This document shows positions 1-9,479 of a stretch of 64,000 nucleotides of DNA, one piece after another. The notes under the pieces are model-generated. The model saw only the letters and a program-made list of their open reading frames with translations. It had not been told where the DNA came from and made no database searches. Source of the DNA: Streptomyces umbrinus (lineage in GTDB: Bacteria > Actinomycetota > Actinomycetes > Streptomycetales > Streptomycetaceae); contig NZ_JAUSZI010000002.1 in assembly GCF_030817415.1 (NCBI RefSeq), forward strand, positions 1,054,001 through 1,118,000, given 5' to 3'. Position numbers and translations under genes: made by a program. The stretch's first letter is position 1. Each line of letters starts with the position of its first letter.

Positions 1-1
1 C

Positions 2-1270
2 AAGTCCGAGACCGCGACACCCGATCGCCTTCGCTACGACGTGACCCTGCGCGGCAACGCCGACGGCTCCCACTGGACGGGCCACCAGCGGGTGACGTTC
101 CGCAACGCCTCCGAACGGCCCCTGCACGAGGTGTACGTACGCTTGTGGGGCAACGGAGACGACAAGTGCGGCACGCCCGGCAAGCCGTCCCCCGTCAGGC
201 TGACCAAGGTGCGCGGCGGCACCGCCGGACAACTCACCGTGAACTGCACGGCGTTGCGCATCACCCTGCCGAAGCCGCTCGCGCGCGGTGAGCGGACGGC
301 CATCGCCTTCGACGTGTCCATCACCGTGCCCGAGCGCAACGCCCGCTTCGGCCGTGAGGGCGCGTTCCGCTTCCTGGGCAACGCCCTGCCGGTACTCGCC
401 GTGAACGACGCGAAAGGCTGGCACCTCGATCCGTACGTGGCGACCGGCGAGAGCTTCTACGCCCTGGCGAGCGACTTCCGGGCACGCATCGACCACCCCG
501 CGGCCCTCAAGGTCCCGGCGACCGGCCGCACTTGGACGAGCCCCGGCACGCGCGGGCGCACGGTCACGCACAGCGTCGCGCACCGGGTCCGGGACTTCGC
601 GTGGGCGGCGGGCCCGTTCCGCACGGCGAGCGAGACCTCGCCCGGGGGCGTGCGCGTGAAGTCGTACTGGGCGCCGAACACACCCGCCGCGGGTGTACGC
701 CTCAACCGCCAGGACGGCGTCGCCGCCGTCGACCGGTTCGGTAAGGAGTTCGGCCGCTATCCGTACGGCGAGCTCGACCTCGTGATGACCAAGGAGTTCG
801 GCGGCGGCATGGAGTACCCCGGCCTGGTCCTCCTCGGCACCACCGAAGAGGGCGGCGCCGTCGTCCACGAGGTGGCCCACCAGTGGTGGTACGGCATCGT
901 GGGCAACGACGAATACGGCGCACCCTGGCTCGACGAGAGCTTCGCCCAGTACGCCAACGCACGCTTCTACGGCTGGGACACCAGCGACTGCTGGTCCGAC
1001 GACTGGCCGAGCGAGAGCACCGCGCTCACCAACTCGATGGTCTACTGGGCCGAGCACCGAAACGAATACCACCTGATCTACACGGCCGGCCCCTGCGCCC
1101 TGGCGCGCTTGGAGGACACCCTCGGAGCCGACACCATGGCACGCCTCCTCAAGCGGTACGCCCGCGACCACTGGTACGGCCTCTCCACCACCGCCGACTT
1201 CAAGAAGGCCGCGCAGTCCGTGACGAACAAGGATCTGGGCTCCTTCTGGGAGAAGTACCGCATTCGCTGA
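2..1270 (+). CDS. M1-family zinc metallopeptidase (5' end outside window)
   Basis: The reading frame is open from base 2, so the gene starts upstream of the window. A GTG at 41 is internal, because the residues before it (DRLRYDVTLRG) already match the M1 N-terminal beta domain. The peptidase domain has an exopeptidase-type motif (GGGMEYPG, about 796-819), the zinc site HEVAH at 866-880, and a third zinc ligand in WLDES about 60 bases later. Such enzymes remove N-terminal residues from peptides. The C-terminal part is short and ends soon after a helical segment, as in compact actinobacterial M1 members. A signal peptide cannot be judged because the N-terminus is missing. Family is certain; substrate unknown. 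Confidence 0.9.
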   Translation, partial: KSETATPDRLRYDVTLRGNADGSHWTGHQRVTFRNASERPLHEVYVRLWGNGDDKCGTPGKPSPVRLTKVRGGTAGQLTVNCTALRITLPKPLARGERTAIAFDVSITVPERNARFGREGAFRFLGNALPVLAVNDAKGWHLDPYVATGESFYALASDFRARIDHPAALKVPATGRTWTSPGTRGRTVTHSVAHRVRDFAWAAGPFRTASETSPGGVRVKSYWAPNTPAAGVRLNRQDGVAAVDRFGKEFGRYPYGELDLVMTKEFGGGMEYPGLVLLGTTEEGGAVVHEVAHQWWYGIVGNDEYGAPWLDESFAQYANARFYGWDTSDCWSDDWPSESTALTNSMVYWAEHRNEYHLIYTAGPCALARLEDTLGADTMARLLKRYARDHWYGLSTTADFKKAAQSVTNKDLGSFWEKYRIR

Positions 1271-1307
1271 GATCGCGTGACGCGTACGACGGGATGACGG
1301 CCCGGGA

Positions 1308-3041
1308 TCATCCGTCGGCGGCCATCACCTTGGTCACCTTGCCGTGGATGTCGGCCTCCAGATAGCCGCTCTCGTTGTACTCGTTGCTGAGGTACACAGC
1401 CATGTCGGCGGGGGTGCCGCGCAGTTCGTTCGGCCCTTCGACCAGCAGGTAGCGGCTCGTGGGACTGTCGACGTTCAGCTTCTTCCTGGCCTCGGCGAGC
1501 AGCGAGGGGACCGTGTCCCAGTCGAATTCGTCCGGGTTGAACACCTGGGCTCCGCCGGACAGCGAGCCCTTGATGATTCCCTTCTCCAGACCCCGGTCGA
1601 CACGGTAGGTGTACGTGTCGTACCGGGTCCGGCTGCCCTTGACCATCACGTAGGCGGAGATGTGCTCGGGGTACACCTTGAAATCGCCGAACAGGTCGCT
1701 GCCCGTCTCCTTCTTGAACGCCTTGATCGCGGTGCGGATGCCGTCGGGCGTCAGCAGATCAGTGGTGTTTCCCTTTGCCGTCTGCCTGGGCGTGGGCATC
1801 GAGGCGTCGGCGGACGATTCGGTCGTCGAGGTACTGCTGCTCGACGGCGTCGCTCTCGCCCCGCTCCCCGCACCCCCGGAGGACGAGGAGTCGGACTTCT
1901 CCCCGTCCGGCACCAGGGCCCACACTAGGACGCCGACGAGCGCTGTCGCTGCGGCGGACAGGACGACCCTGGACCAGTGCCTGTGCCGGGACGGTCGGCC
2001 GGGCGACGGCGCACCGGCAGGGGCCACCGGGTACGGCGTAGGAGTGGCGGGCAGTCCGGGAACCGCGTCCTGCGGTGTCGGGTACCCGGTCAGTGGGCCG
2101 AACTCGCCCGATCCGGAAGGAAACGGCGGGGCCGGTGGGGCGGCCGACGGGGGCATCAGCCGGTAGGAAGTGGTGCCCTCGGCCGCGGCGGCGGCCACTC
2201 CGCCCTCGACCACGGAAGCCAGCATCCGGTCGAGGGTCTCGGCATCGGGCCGCGCTGCCGGATCCCGCACCAGCACACGCATCAGTACGTCCGCCAGAGG
2301 CCCTGCCTTCACCGGTGGCGGGACCTCCTCGTAGAGGACGGCCGCGAGGGTGGCCAGCGTCGTGCCCCGCCGCAGGGGGTGCCGGCCCTCGACGGCGGCG
2401 TACAACATCATCGCCAACGACCAGAGGTCCGATGCCGCTCCGCCGTCGTTGCCCGAGACTCGCTCCGGCGCCATGTAGTCGGCCGTGCCGATGATCGAAC
2501 CGGTGGCGGTCAGTGCGGTCGATTCGCGGATCGCCGCGATCCCGAAGTCCGTGAGCACGGGGCGGCCGTCGGGGCGCAGCAGCACATTGGCGGGCTTGAC
2601 GTCCCGGTGCTGGATGCCCGCGTCGTGCGCGGCGCGCAGTGCGGCCAGCACCTCGCGTCCGAGCCGGGCCGTCTCGGTCGTGTCCATGGGTCCACGGACC
2701 AGGCGGTCGGCCAGCGATCCGCCGCCGACCAGTTCCATGACGATCCATGGATAGGTGCCCTCGCCGCCGTCGACGATGTGATGGATCGTCACGACGTTCG
2801 GGTGGTCGATCCTGGCCAGCGCCCTGGCCTCGCGGAGCACCCGCTCCCGGAGCATCCGCGCGCCGTCCGGGTCGTACTCGGCCAGCCCCGCGTCCGGCGG
2901 CCGCACCTCTTTGACGGCCACATTCCGGTGCAGCACGAGGTCCGTGGCCCGCCAGACCGTTCCCATCCCACCGCCGCCGAGCCGCGACTCCAGTCGGAAC
3001 CGGCCGTCGATGACGCGTCTGTCGCTGTCCCCCTCGCTCAT
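1308..3041 (-). CDS. Membrane-anchored Ser/Thr protein kinase (PknB-like)
   Basis: A eukaryotic-type kinase domain fills the first 270 residues: glycine loop LGGGGMG, catalytic Lys in VAVKEV (about 44), HRDVKPAN with the catalytic Asp near 147, DFG near 165 and MAPE near 192. A Pro-rich linker follows, then one membrane helix (about 358-378, VVLSAAATALVGVLVWALV), a Ser-rich stretch and an extracellular domain of about 180 residues. No PASTA repeats are present, so the sensed signal is not the usual muropeptide. I chose ATG at 3041 over GTG at 3062 because MSEGDSDRRVIDGRF begins like other Streptomyces kinases; neither start has a strong ribosome site. Target unknown. Confidence 0.9.
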   Translation of the reverse strand: MSEGDSDRRVIDGRFRLESRLGGGGMGTVWRATDLVLHRNVAVKEVRPPDAGLAEYDPDGARMLRERVLREARALARIDHPNVVTIHHIVDGGEGTYPWIVMELVGGGSLADRLVRGPMDTTETARLGREVLAALRAAHDAGIQHRDVKPANVLLRPDGRPVLTDFGIAAIRESTALTATGSIIGTADYMAPERVSGNDGGAASDLWSLAMMLYAAVEGRHPLRRGTTLATLAAVLYEEVPPPVKAGPLADVLMRVLVRDPAARPDAETLDRMLASVVEGGVAAAAAEGTTSYRLMPPSAAPPAPPFPSGSGEFGPLTGYPTPQDAVPGLPATPTPYPVAPAGAPSPGRPSRHRHWSRVVLSAAATALVGVLVWALVPDGEKSDSSSSGGAGSGARATPSSSSTSTTESSADASMPTPRQTAKGNTTDLLTPDGIRTAIKAFKKETGSDLFGDFKVYPEHISAYVMVKGSRTRYDTYTYRVDRGLEKGIIKGSLSGGAQVFNPDEFDWDTVPSLLAEARKKLNVDSPTSRYLLVEGPNELRGTPADMAVYLSNEYNESGYLEADIHGKVTKVMAADG

Positions 3042-3211
3042 GCGCGGGAGCTTAGAGGACACGTCCGACAGTGCTTTCCCCGGGCGGAGCAGTAGACGGG
3101 ACGGACAGGTACTGATCCCGTGCGCGGGGCCCGTCAGGCGCTTACTTCCCGATGACGGGGTATACAGGGCGTGCAGGCATCAGTGTCACCGGCCTCGCCC
3201 TAGGAGGAGTT

Positions 3212-3358
3212 GTGCCCGGGATGATCGAGAAGATCAAACGGTTCGCCAGGAGCCCTCAGGGGCGGCGCACCATCGAACAGGTACGCCGCGCCTCCGCCGA
3301 TCCGCGGCGACGGGCCCAGGCCAAGGGGTTCCTGAGCAAGCTGCGTCGGCGGGGCTGA
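3212..3358 (+). CDS. Small basic protein, 48 aa, unknown function
   Basis: A 48-residue protein rich in Arg and Lys (MIEKIKRFARSP... ending KLRRRG). The start is set by AGGAGG at 3202-3207, which fits GTG 3212 best; ATG 3221 is the alternative. It has no Cys, no membrane helix and no recognisable domain. Basic helical character suggests nucleic acid or membrane-surface binding, but that is only inference. It stands alone, divergent from the kinase gene and ending at a strong bidirectional terminator shared with the snapalysin gene. Confidence 0.6.
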   Translation: MPGMIEKIKRFARSPQGRRTIEQVRRASADPRRRAQAKGFLSKLRRRG

Positions 3359-3391
3359 CGCCGGAGAGGTCTCAGAGGTCGCTCGGACGGT

Positions 3392-3455
3392 CGCCGTGTG
3401 CGGGTGTGGGCGGACGCCACGATGTCCCGGCCTCCGCCCACACCCGCACACGGCG
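3392..3455. terminator. Bidirectional terminator, 23-bp perfect stem
   Basis: Bases 3392-3414 and 3433-3455 are perfect inverted repeats (arm begins CGCCGTGTGCGGG), with an 18-base loop. It lies between the stop codons of two convergent genes (3358 and 3463), as expected for a two-way rho-independent terminator. Streptomyces terminators often lack the U tract. Confidence 0.8.
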
Positions 3456-3462
3456 CCGTGCG

Positions 3463-4044
3463 TCAGTCCACGATCACGACACCGCTGCGCGCCGCTCCGC
3501 CCGTCCGGGCCAGCGCGCTGCTGAAGTTGTCCTCGACCTCCGCCTTCTCCACCGTGTCCGGGTAGGGATTCGTGCACGCGATTCCGGCAGTGGAGCCGGA
3601 CATCAGGCTTGAGCACGGGCCGGGCTTGCGGTCCGGCAGGCCGAGGATGTGGCCCAGTTCGTGGGACGAGATGCGGACCGTGTTGTAGCCCTGGTCAACG
3701 GCCTGGCGTCCGATGTAGACGGTTCCGTTGCCCAGTGTGGTGGGCAGGGCCCTGGGCCAGCCGTTGTCCGCCAGGACCCGGATGTTGGCGCGTTGCCCGG
3801 TCGCGACCGGGCGCAGTTCGACGGCGTCGACACTCTCGTTCCAGATCGCCGCACCGCGGTCGACGGCGGACTTGAACTCCGCGGAACCGCTCGCGTCGTA
3901 GGTGACGACACGGGCGGCGACGGCGCTGTCCGCGACCTCGGAGGGAGCGGTCGTGGACGGGGTGGCCACGGCCTGGCCGCCCATCAGCGAAAAGGTCACC
4001 GTCAGGACGGCAGCGAGTCCGATCGTCGGCTTACGGACGTGCAT
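3463..4044 (-). CDS. snpA: Snapalysin-type secreted small neutral protease (M7)
   Basis: A 193-residue extracellular zinc endopeptidase. Start ATG 4044 is fixed by AAGGAGGT at 4050-4057; a longer frame upstream has no ribosome site. Signal peptide about 1-28 (basic MHVRK, hydrophobic core, VATPS cleavage region), then a short propeptide. The mature part carries the snapalysin zinc motif HELGHILGLPD with H128, E129, H132 and the unusual third ligand D138, plus a Met-turn in CSSLMSGS. M7 enzymes cleave milk and other proteins outside the cell. Classical snpA genes have a divergent LysR activator; none is adjacent here, so regulation is probably different. Confidence 0.88.
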   Translation of the reverse strand: MHVRKPTIGLAAVLTVTFSLMGGQAVATPSTTAPSEVADSAVAARVVTYDASGSAEFKSAVDRGAAIWNESVDAVELRPVATGQRANIRVLADNGWPRALPTTLGNGTVYIGRQAVDQGYNTVRISSHELGHILGLPDRKPGPCSSLMSGSTAGIACTNPYPDTVEKAEVEDNFSSALARTGGAARSGVVIVD

Positions 4045-4299
4045 GGTCGACCTCCTTGTGGGGGAAAGGTAGTCGTGCTCATGACATTCCATGGCTCCCT
4101 GCCCAGCGAGGCCGGACGCCAATCCGTCAATCCGGCCCCGGAGTAGCGCCCTTCCGATTCAGAAACGGCACCGCTCAATCCCATGGCGGGGAGCTGTTGG
4201 ACTTCGGGATCAGGCGGGGGCAGTGTGGGCAGGTGGATCCCCGCGATCCCGATGGGTCCGATGGGTCCGTCCCGTACCGCACCACCCGGAGATCACTCG

Positions 4300-5340
4300 A
4301 TGAGCCATGTCATGAATCCTGACCGCTACGACGGCACCATGGGCTACCGGCGCACCGGGCGTTCGGGGCTCGACCTGCCCCTCCTGTCCCTGGGCTACTG
4401 GCACAACTTCGGGGACGACCGGTCCTTCGAGAGCCAGCGCGCGATCGCTCTGCGCGCCTTCGACCTCGGCATCACCCATCACGACCTCGCGAACAACTAC
4501 GGTCCGCCGTACGGCGCCGCGGAGACCAACTTCGGGCGGCTGATGAAGCAGGACCTCGCGCCGTACCGGGACGAGCTGGTGATCTCCACCAAGGCCGGCT
4601 GGGACATGTGGCCCGGCCCCTACGGCCAGGGCGGCGGCTCCCGCAAGTACATGCTGGCCTCGCTGGACCAGTCGCTGCGTCGTACGGGGCTGGAGTACGT
4701 GGACATCTTCTACTCCCACCGGCTCGACGCCGACACTCCCCTCGAGGAGACGATGGGGGCGCTCGACACCGCCGTCCGCCAGGGCAAGGCCCTGTATGTC
4801 GGCATCTCCTCCTACGACGCCGAGCGCAGCCGCGAGGCGGCCGCCATCCTCCGGGATCTGGGCACGCCCCTCCTCATTCACCAGCCGTCGTACAGCATGC
4901 TCAACCGCTGGGTCGAGACCGACGGCCTGCTCGACACCGCGCAGGAGGAGGGCTTCGGGGTCATCGGCTTCACGGCCCTCGCCCAGGGGCTGCTGACCGG
5001 GCGCTACCTCGACGGGGTCCCGCAGGACTCGCGAGCGGCGCAGGGGACCTCTTTCGACACCACGTGGCTGTCGGACGACATGCTGCGCAGGCTGCGCGCC
5101 CTCAACGACATCGCGGCCCGTCGCGGTCAGAGCCTGGCCCAGATGGCCCTCGCCTGGGCCCTGCGGGACGAACGCGTCACCTCGCTCGTCATCGGCGCGT
5201 CACGCCCCGAGCAGTTGGAGCAGAACGTCGCCGCACTGGAGAACCCCGACTTCAGCAGCGAGGAACTGGCCGAGATCGACAAGTACGCCACCGACGGCGG
5301 CGTCGACCTGTGGCGGGACGCCCGCCTGGGCAACCTGTGA
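4300..5340 (+). CDS. Aldo/keto reductase, YghZ/MgrA type
   Basis: A 346-residue NADPH-dependent AKR. GGAG at 4288-4291 supports ATG 4300. Catalytic elements are visible: Asp in HHDLANNYG with Tyr just after, Lys in ISTKAGW, His in FYSHRLD. The sequence around GPPYGAAETNFGR and GWDMWPGPYG resembles the E. coli L-glyceraldehyde 3-phosphate reductase subgroup, which also detoxifies methylglyoxal. The C-terminal VIGASRPEQLEQN is the cofactor-phosphate site. It is monocistronic, ending at a strong hairpin. Family is sure; the exact aldehyde is inferred. Confidence 0.88.
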   Translation: MSHVMNPDRYDGTMGYRRTGRSGLDLPLLSLGYWHNFGDDRSFESQRAIALRAFDLGITHHDLANNYGPPYGAAETNFGRLMKQDLAPYRDELVISTKAGWDMWPGPYGQGGGSRKYMLASLDQSLRRTGLEYVDIFYSHRLDADTPLEETMGALDTAVRQGKALYVGISSYDAERSREAAAILRDLGTPLLIHQPSYSMLNRWVETDGLLDTAQEEGFGVIGFTALAQGLLTGRYLDGVPQDSRAAQGTSFDTTWLSDDMLRRLRALNDIAARRGQSLAQMALAWALRDERVTSLVIGASRPEQLEQNVAALENPDFSSEELAEIDKYATDGGVDLWRDARLGNL

Positions 5341-5366
5341 TGACCGGTACTCCCCCCGCACAGCAG

Positions 5367-5405
5367 GCCGGGCCCGGCTTCCCCTCAGGGGAAGCCGGGC
5401 CCGGC
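5367..5405 (+). terminator. Rho-independent-like terminator after aldo/keto reductase
   Basis: Perfect 18-bp stem, 5367-5384 pairing with 5388-5405, and a 3-base loop (TCA). It is placed 26 bases after the stop codon of the reductase and before the convergent L36 gene, so it may serve both directions. Confidence 0.8.
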
Positions 5406-5439
5406 GGCCCACACGCTGTACGCGCCTACTCGCTGTACG

Positions 5440-5562
5440 TCAGCCCTGGCGGGCCTTGAAGCGCGGGTTCTTCTTGTTGATCACGAACACCGTGCCCCGT
5501 CGGCGCACGACCTGCGCCCCGGGCATGGACTTCAGCGAGCGCAACGACTTGCGCACCTTCAT
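5440..5562 (-). CDS. rpmJ: 50S ribosomal protein L36, zinc-independent (C-) form
   Basis: A 40-residue protein ([17 protein letters not shown]... NPRFKARQG) that matches L36 of the large ribosomal subunit. It lacks the Cys and His zinc ligands of the primary L36, so it is the alternative paralogue used when zinc is scarce. It is downstream of the alternative L31 gene, probably co-transcribed (start at 5562, L31 stop at 5600). In Streptomyces such paralogue pairs are usually repressed by Zur. Confidence 0.92.
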   Translation of the reverse strand: MKVRKSLRSLKSMPGAQVVRRRGTVFVINKKNPRFKARQG

Positions 5563-5599
5563 GGCTCTGCTCTCCTCCTGCTCGGATGCCGGCCGCGCG

Positions 5600-5860
5600 T
5601 CATCGGGTCAGTGACGCCGCACGTCCGTAGCGCCGCTCGAACCGCTCCACACGGCCCGCGCTGTCCATGACCCGCGAGTTCCCCGTGTAGAACGGGTGGC
5701 TGGCCGACGACACCTCCACATCGATCACCGGGTAGGTGTTGCCGTCCTCCCATTCGATCGTCCTCGTCGAGTCCGCGGTCGAACGGGTGAGGAACGCGAC
5801 GTCCGCGGCACGGTCCCGGTAGACGACCGGGCGGGAAACGGGGTGAATGCCGACCCTCAT
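5600..5860 (-). CDS. rpmE: 50S ribosomal protein L31 type B (zinc-independent)
   Basis: An 86-residue L31 of type B: starts [20 protein letters not shown], contains [21 protein letters not shown], and has no CxxC zinc site. ATG 5860 is preceded by a GGAAGG ribosome site; the longer frame upstream is not needed. Type B proteins replace the zinc-binding L31 in zinc-poor conditions and release its zinc. First gene of a two-gene unit with L36. I could not see a clean Zur palindrome upstream. Confidence 0.93.
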   Translation of the reverse strand: MRVGIHPVSRPVVYRDRAADVAFLTRSTADSTRTIEWEDGNTYPVIDVEVSSASHPFYTGNSRVMDSAGRVERFERRYGRAASLTR

Positions 5861-5979
5861 GGGCTTTCCTTCCTCACAGCCGTCCACCGAAAGGCGACGG
5901 CACCTCTGCCTCCTCGATTTGACGGAGGCATGTCATTCTGTGCTGTACAACAGGGGACCCCGCAGCGGTATTCCCAACA

Positions 5980-6411
5980 TCAGCGGGGGACCCCCGAGCC
6001 CCCGGCCTGGTCGCCGAGTTCCGTGAAGAGCGTCAGCTGGAGATCGCCCGGTGCCTCCAGCCGGGAGTTCAGCGAGTTCCAGGGGGTACGCGTCGGCTCG
6101 GCGAGCACCTGGGCCCCGGCGGCGGCCAGCTTCGACGTGGTGGCCACGGAGTCGTCGACCTCGAAGGCGACCCGCATGTGGCCGGCCACGCGCCGGCCGA
6201 CCTCGACCTCGTCGATGAAGGCGGCGTGGTTGGGATCGGCGATCTCCAAGGTGGCGCGACCGGCATCGAGGATGGTGACCCGTCCGTCGGCGGAGGCGAA
6301 CGCGCCTTGCTCGGGCAGACCGAGGACATCGCGGTAGAAGTGCAGCGCCGCGTCGTAGTCGGCCGCCGTGACCACCAGGCGGAGTCCGCGGACGACGGGT
6401 TCATCGGACAT
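5980..6411 (-). CDS. VOC (glyoxalase/bleomycin-resistance fold) protein
   Basis: 143 residues, ATG 6411 with AAGGAG at 6417-6422. One vicinal-oxygen-chelate module pair: N-terminal LRLVVTAADYDAALHFYRDVLGLP and C-terminal HMRVAFEVDDSVATTSKLAAAGAQVL. A metal site is possible (H near 93, E residues in TLEIAD and the C-terminal strand), but the ligand set is not certain. Such single-domain proteins can be lyases, isomerases or drug-binding proteins. It stands upstream of the L31/L36 pair in the same direction with a 119-base gap. Substrate unknown. Confidence 0.8.
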   Translation of the reverse strand: MSDEPVVRGLRLVVTAADYDAALHFYRDVLGLPEQGAFASADGRVTILDAGRATLEIADPNHAAFIDEVEVGRRVAGHMRVAFEVDDSVATTSKLAAAGAQVLAEPTRTPWNSLNSRLEAPGDLQLTLFTELGDQAGGSGVPR

Positions 6412-6516
6412 GTCGGCTCCTTGAAGATCTCGGCTACTGACACGTCAACTCGGTGATCGGCCGGACGATTCCCTGTCCCGTACGGGCCCGGCGCTGGCGC
6501 GACTGACAGCGGGCGG

Positions 6517-9367
6517 TCAGCCGCATCGGCCCGTCGCGCGGGTGCGGGTCACCACGTCGGTGACGCCGGTCGCCGCGTCCAGCCACACCACCTGGCTGCC
6601 CGCCACCGCGGCGGCCGACGACTGCTCGCCGCGGTTGCAGGAGACGCGGCCCTTGCGAGTGCCGGGCTCCTCGGGCGAGCCGCCCGCCGCGAACTGGTGG
6701 AGCTTGGGAACCGACTCGTTGCGGATCTCGGTGTCGGGAAGGTAGGTGCCGACCGTCACCGCGTCCTCGGACACCGTCACGTCGTACGCGTTGAGGGCGT
6801 CGGACCCGGTCTGCGGGCTGAGGTCCACCACGCCGGAACCGTCCAGCGCGGCGCGGCGCAGGGCCGTCCTGCCCTCGGCCGTGCCCTCGTCGAGAAGCCA
6901 GAAGACGTACGAGCCGTTGATGGCCGTCGGACCGAGGCTCGTGCCGCCGGGGGCCGTCTGGATCTCCTTCTTCTCGCCGGTCGCGACATCGACGACGACC
7001 GTGTTCAGCGCGTACTCGGCGCGCACCCGTCGCCGCTCCTGATAGGCGACCTTGCCATTGCTCGCCGACGAGGAGTACGCCCGGTGGTAGGTCCCCCCGC
7101 CGGTCGTCACCTTGTTCGTCGGGTCCTTCAGACTCAGATACGCCACGCCCTGACGCCCGCCGTAGTTCTGGTAGTCGAAGGCCACGACATCACCGTCGAC
7201 GTCCACCGAACTGCCCACGGCCCTGCCGTGCCAGAGCACCTTCACCGGCCCGCCCGCGAGTGGTCTGGCCAGGATGTCGACGCCGTCGGAGCCGTGTGCC
7301 TGCCACACCACCGTCCTGCCGTCGGTCGCCGGATTGACGTGGTAGCGGCCGTCGTTGGGGCTCATCAGCTTGAGCTGTCCCTCGCCGTCGGCGCGTCCGG
7401 CCCATACGGAGTACGGTTCCGAGCCCTCCTCGTCGGACTTGGACGCCGCCCACCAGCCGCCGCCCGCACCCAGGTTCGTACGGGTGGTGTTGACCCGGTC
7501 GAGCAGCGGGTCGGAGTCCACTCCGAGGGCCGGCTCCCAGCCGGGCACGATTCCGTGGGCGGTGAAGGCGCGTTGCAGCGCCTTCTGGCCGGCCGCCGGG
7601 ATGCCCAGGTCCTGGGCGGCCGCGAGCACGGCGGCCCGTCCCTCGGTGAAGCCGTCGAGCGGTGTGAGGTACTCGGTCAGGGCCTTGTAGGCGATCCGGT
7701 CGGTGACCTCGGCGCCCAGGTCCTCGCGGGCGTCCCAGAGCGCCCCGCCGAAGATGGTCGAGTTCAGGTGGACACCGCCGTTGTCGGTGGCGAAGCCGAC
7801 GCCGAGGAACGACTTGGCCGCGTTCCGCCCGTCGTTGAGATCGCGCAGCGCACACTCCCGGGGAGTCTTCGTGCGGCAGAGCCGCTCACCGAGGAGACCC
7901 GCGTCGGGGTCCGTCACCGGGATGTCGTACGCGTCGGTCTCGATCGCGTTGCCGAAGTAGTCCGCGATCGCCTCGTTCATGGCGCCGGACTGGCCCGCGT
8001 AGACGAGGTTCGCGGAGTGCTCGATCACGCCGTGGGTCATCTCGTGGCCGACGACGTCCATGCTCGCGGAGAGCGGGCGGTACTCGGCGTCACCGGTGCC
8101 GTACACCATCTTCTGGCCGTCCCAGAAGGCGTTGACGTACGACTGCCCGGAATCGGTGATACCCACCAGGGAGTTGATGGTCATGCCACGGCCGTCGAGG
8201 CTGTTCCGGCCGTGCTTGTTCTTGAAGTAGTCGTAGACCTGCCCGGCCGCCCAGTGCGCGTCGACGGCTCCGGATTCGGTGGCCTCGGTGCCGAACGCGG
8301 GGGTCGGCGAGCCGAACTCCTGGATTCCGTCGGGCCATTGCCCGCCCACGTCACTGGCCCACTTGCCGCGCGCGTCCCAGGTGGACAGGACGTTGTCGAT
8401 GGAGTCGTCGCCGGGTATTCGGGTGCGGTCGCGCAGTACGTATTCGCCGCGCGCCTCGTCGAGTTCCACGTCGAGGGCGACGGTCGTGCCGTCGAGCCGG
8501 ACGCCGGAACCCCTTCTCCGCGGCGCGCGCCCGCTTCGGCGCGGTGCCCGCCGCCGGCTTCCCGGCCGCCGGGCCAAGGGCGCCGAACGTCTTGATACCG
8601 CTGTACTGGAGAACCGGATATCCGGCGCGGGCGTCGATGTAGACCTCGCGCTGTACGGGTTCACCGCTCGCCGGGTCGATGCCGCGCACGGTGACCCGCT
8701 GGGTGAGGACGCCTGCTCCGGTGGGCAGGACGACGAGCCCGCGGGCGGTACCGGTGAGCGGGCACTCGTCCTCGTCGCCCTCGCGCGGCAGCTTCGCGGC
8801 AAAGTGCTTTTCGTCGAGCTCGGCGAGGACTGCGTCGACGGCACGCTCGACGGCGAGTTCCTCGCCGACCTCGGGCGTCGTGCCGGTGCGCAGTGCGGTG
8901 AAGTACTTTCCCGAGGTGCCGGTGACGACCCGCTCCCCGTCCTTCTTCTCCATGCGGACGACGTACTGACCGCCCAGGACGGGCACGCCTCGGTGCTCCT
9001 GCTGGAGCCGAACAGTCTCCCGGCCGTTGGCGGTGACAGTCCCGGCGGGTACGAGATCGCGCTGCGCATCCGCGATGCGGAACCGGCTCTGCTTGTCGTC
9101 CAGGTAGGTGCGGGCCGCGCCCGCCGCGCTGCCCGTCGGCGGCGCCTGCTCCCGGATGTCCCGCACGAGCGCCGGTGTCCGCGTCTCCTGGCCCGGTATC
9201 ACCTCCCCCGGGCTCGGCGGCTGCGGTGCCCCCGCTGTCGCCGCGTCGGCAGGAACCGCCGAGACGACGAGCGCGGCGACACCGAACAGCGCCGCCGCAC
9301 CTGACAACCCGCTCAACTGCGCTCTGGAACCGCCTCTGCGGCCTCTGACCCTTCTGGAGTGCTGCAC
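6517..9367 (-). pseudogene. Thermolysin-like M4 metalloprotease, broken by one frameshift
   Basis: Two frames together encode one secreted protease. The first (9367 to about 8509, GTG start with GGGGAG upstream) has a signal peptide (VAALVVSAVPADA) and an FTP/PepSY-type propeptide ending ...PKRARAAEKG. The second (about 8513 to 6517) carries the catalytic domain: HEMTH with the third ligand in NEAIADYFGN, and HLNSTIFGGALWDA as in thermolysins. About 300 further residues follow, with repeated beta-propeller-like blades (GSYVFWLLDEG, GSQVVWLDA). One extra A on the plus strand near 8508-8513 (GGAACCCC) breaks the frame; removing it restores AEKGSGVRLDG. All catalytic residues remain, so either the break is recent or it is a sequencing error. 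Confidence 0.85.
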
Positions 9368-9479
9368 GCTCCCCAACCCCCTCGCCAGCCATGCCGGTGG
9401 CCGAGCGCCGCCCGGCAAACGGCCACAGAGGCCGCGATACGCCACCCCATCAATGGGGCAGGCGTGTTCACAGGTGACT

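Noticed and set aside
5861..5979. Zur box before the L31 gene
   Set aside because: No convincing 15-bp palindrome could be read; left as an open question rather than annotated.
6697..8595. Long plus-strand open frame of about 630 codons opposite the M4 protease
   Set aside because: It mirrors the protease codons, has low-complexity Val/Arg/Gly composition and no ribosome site: a GC-driven shadow.
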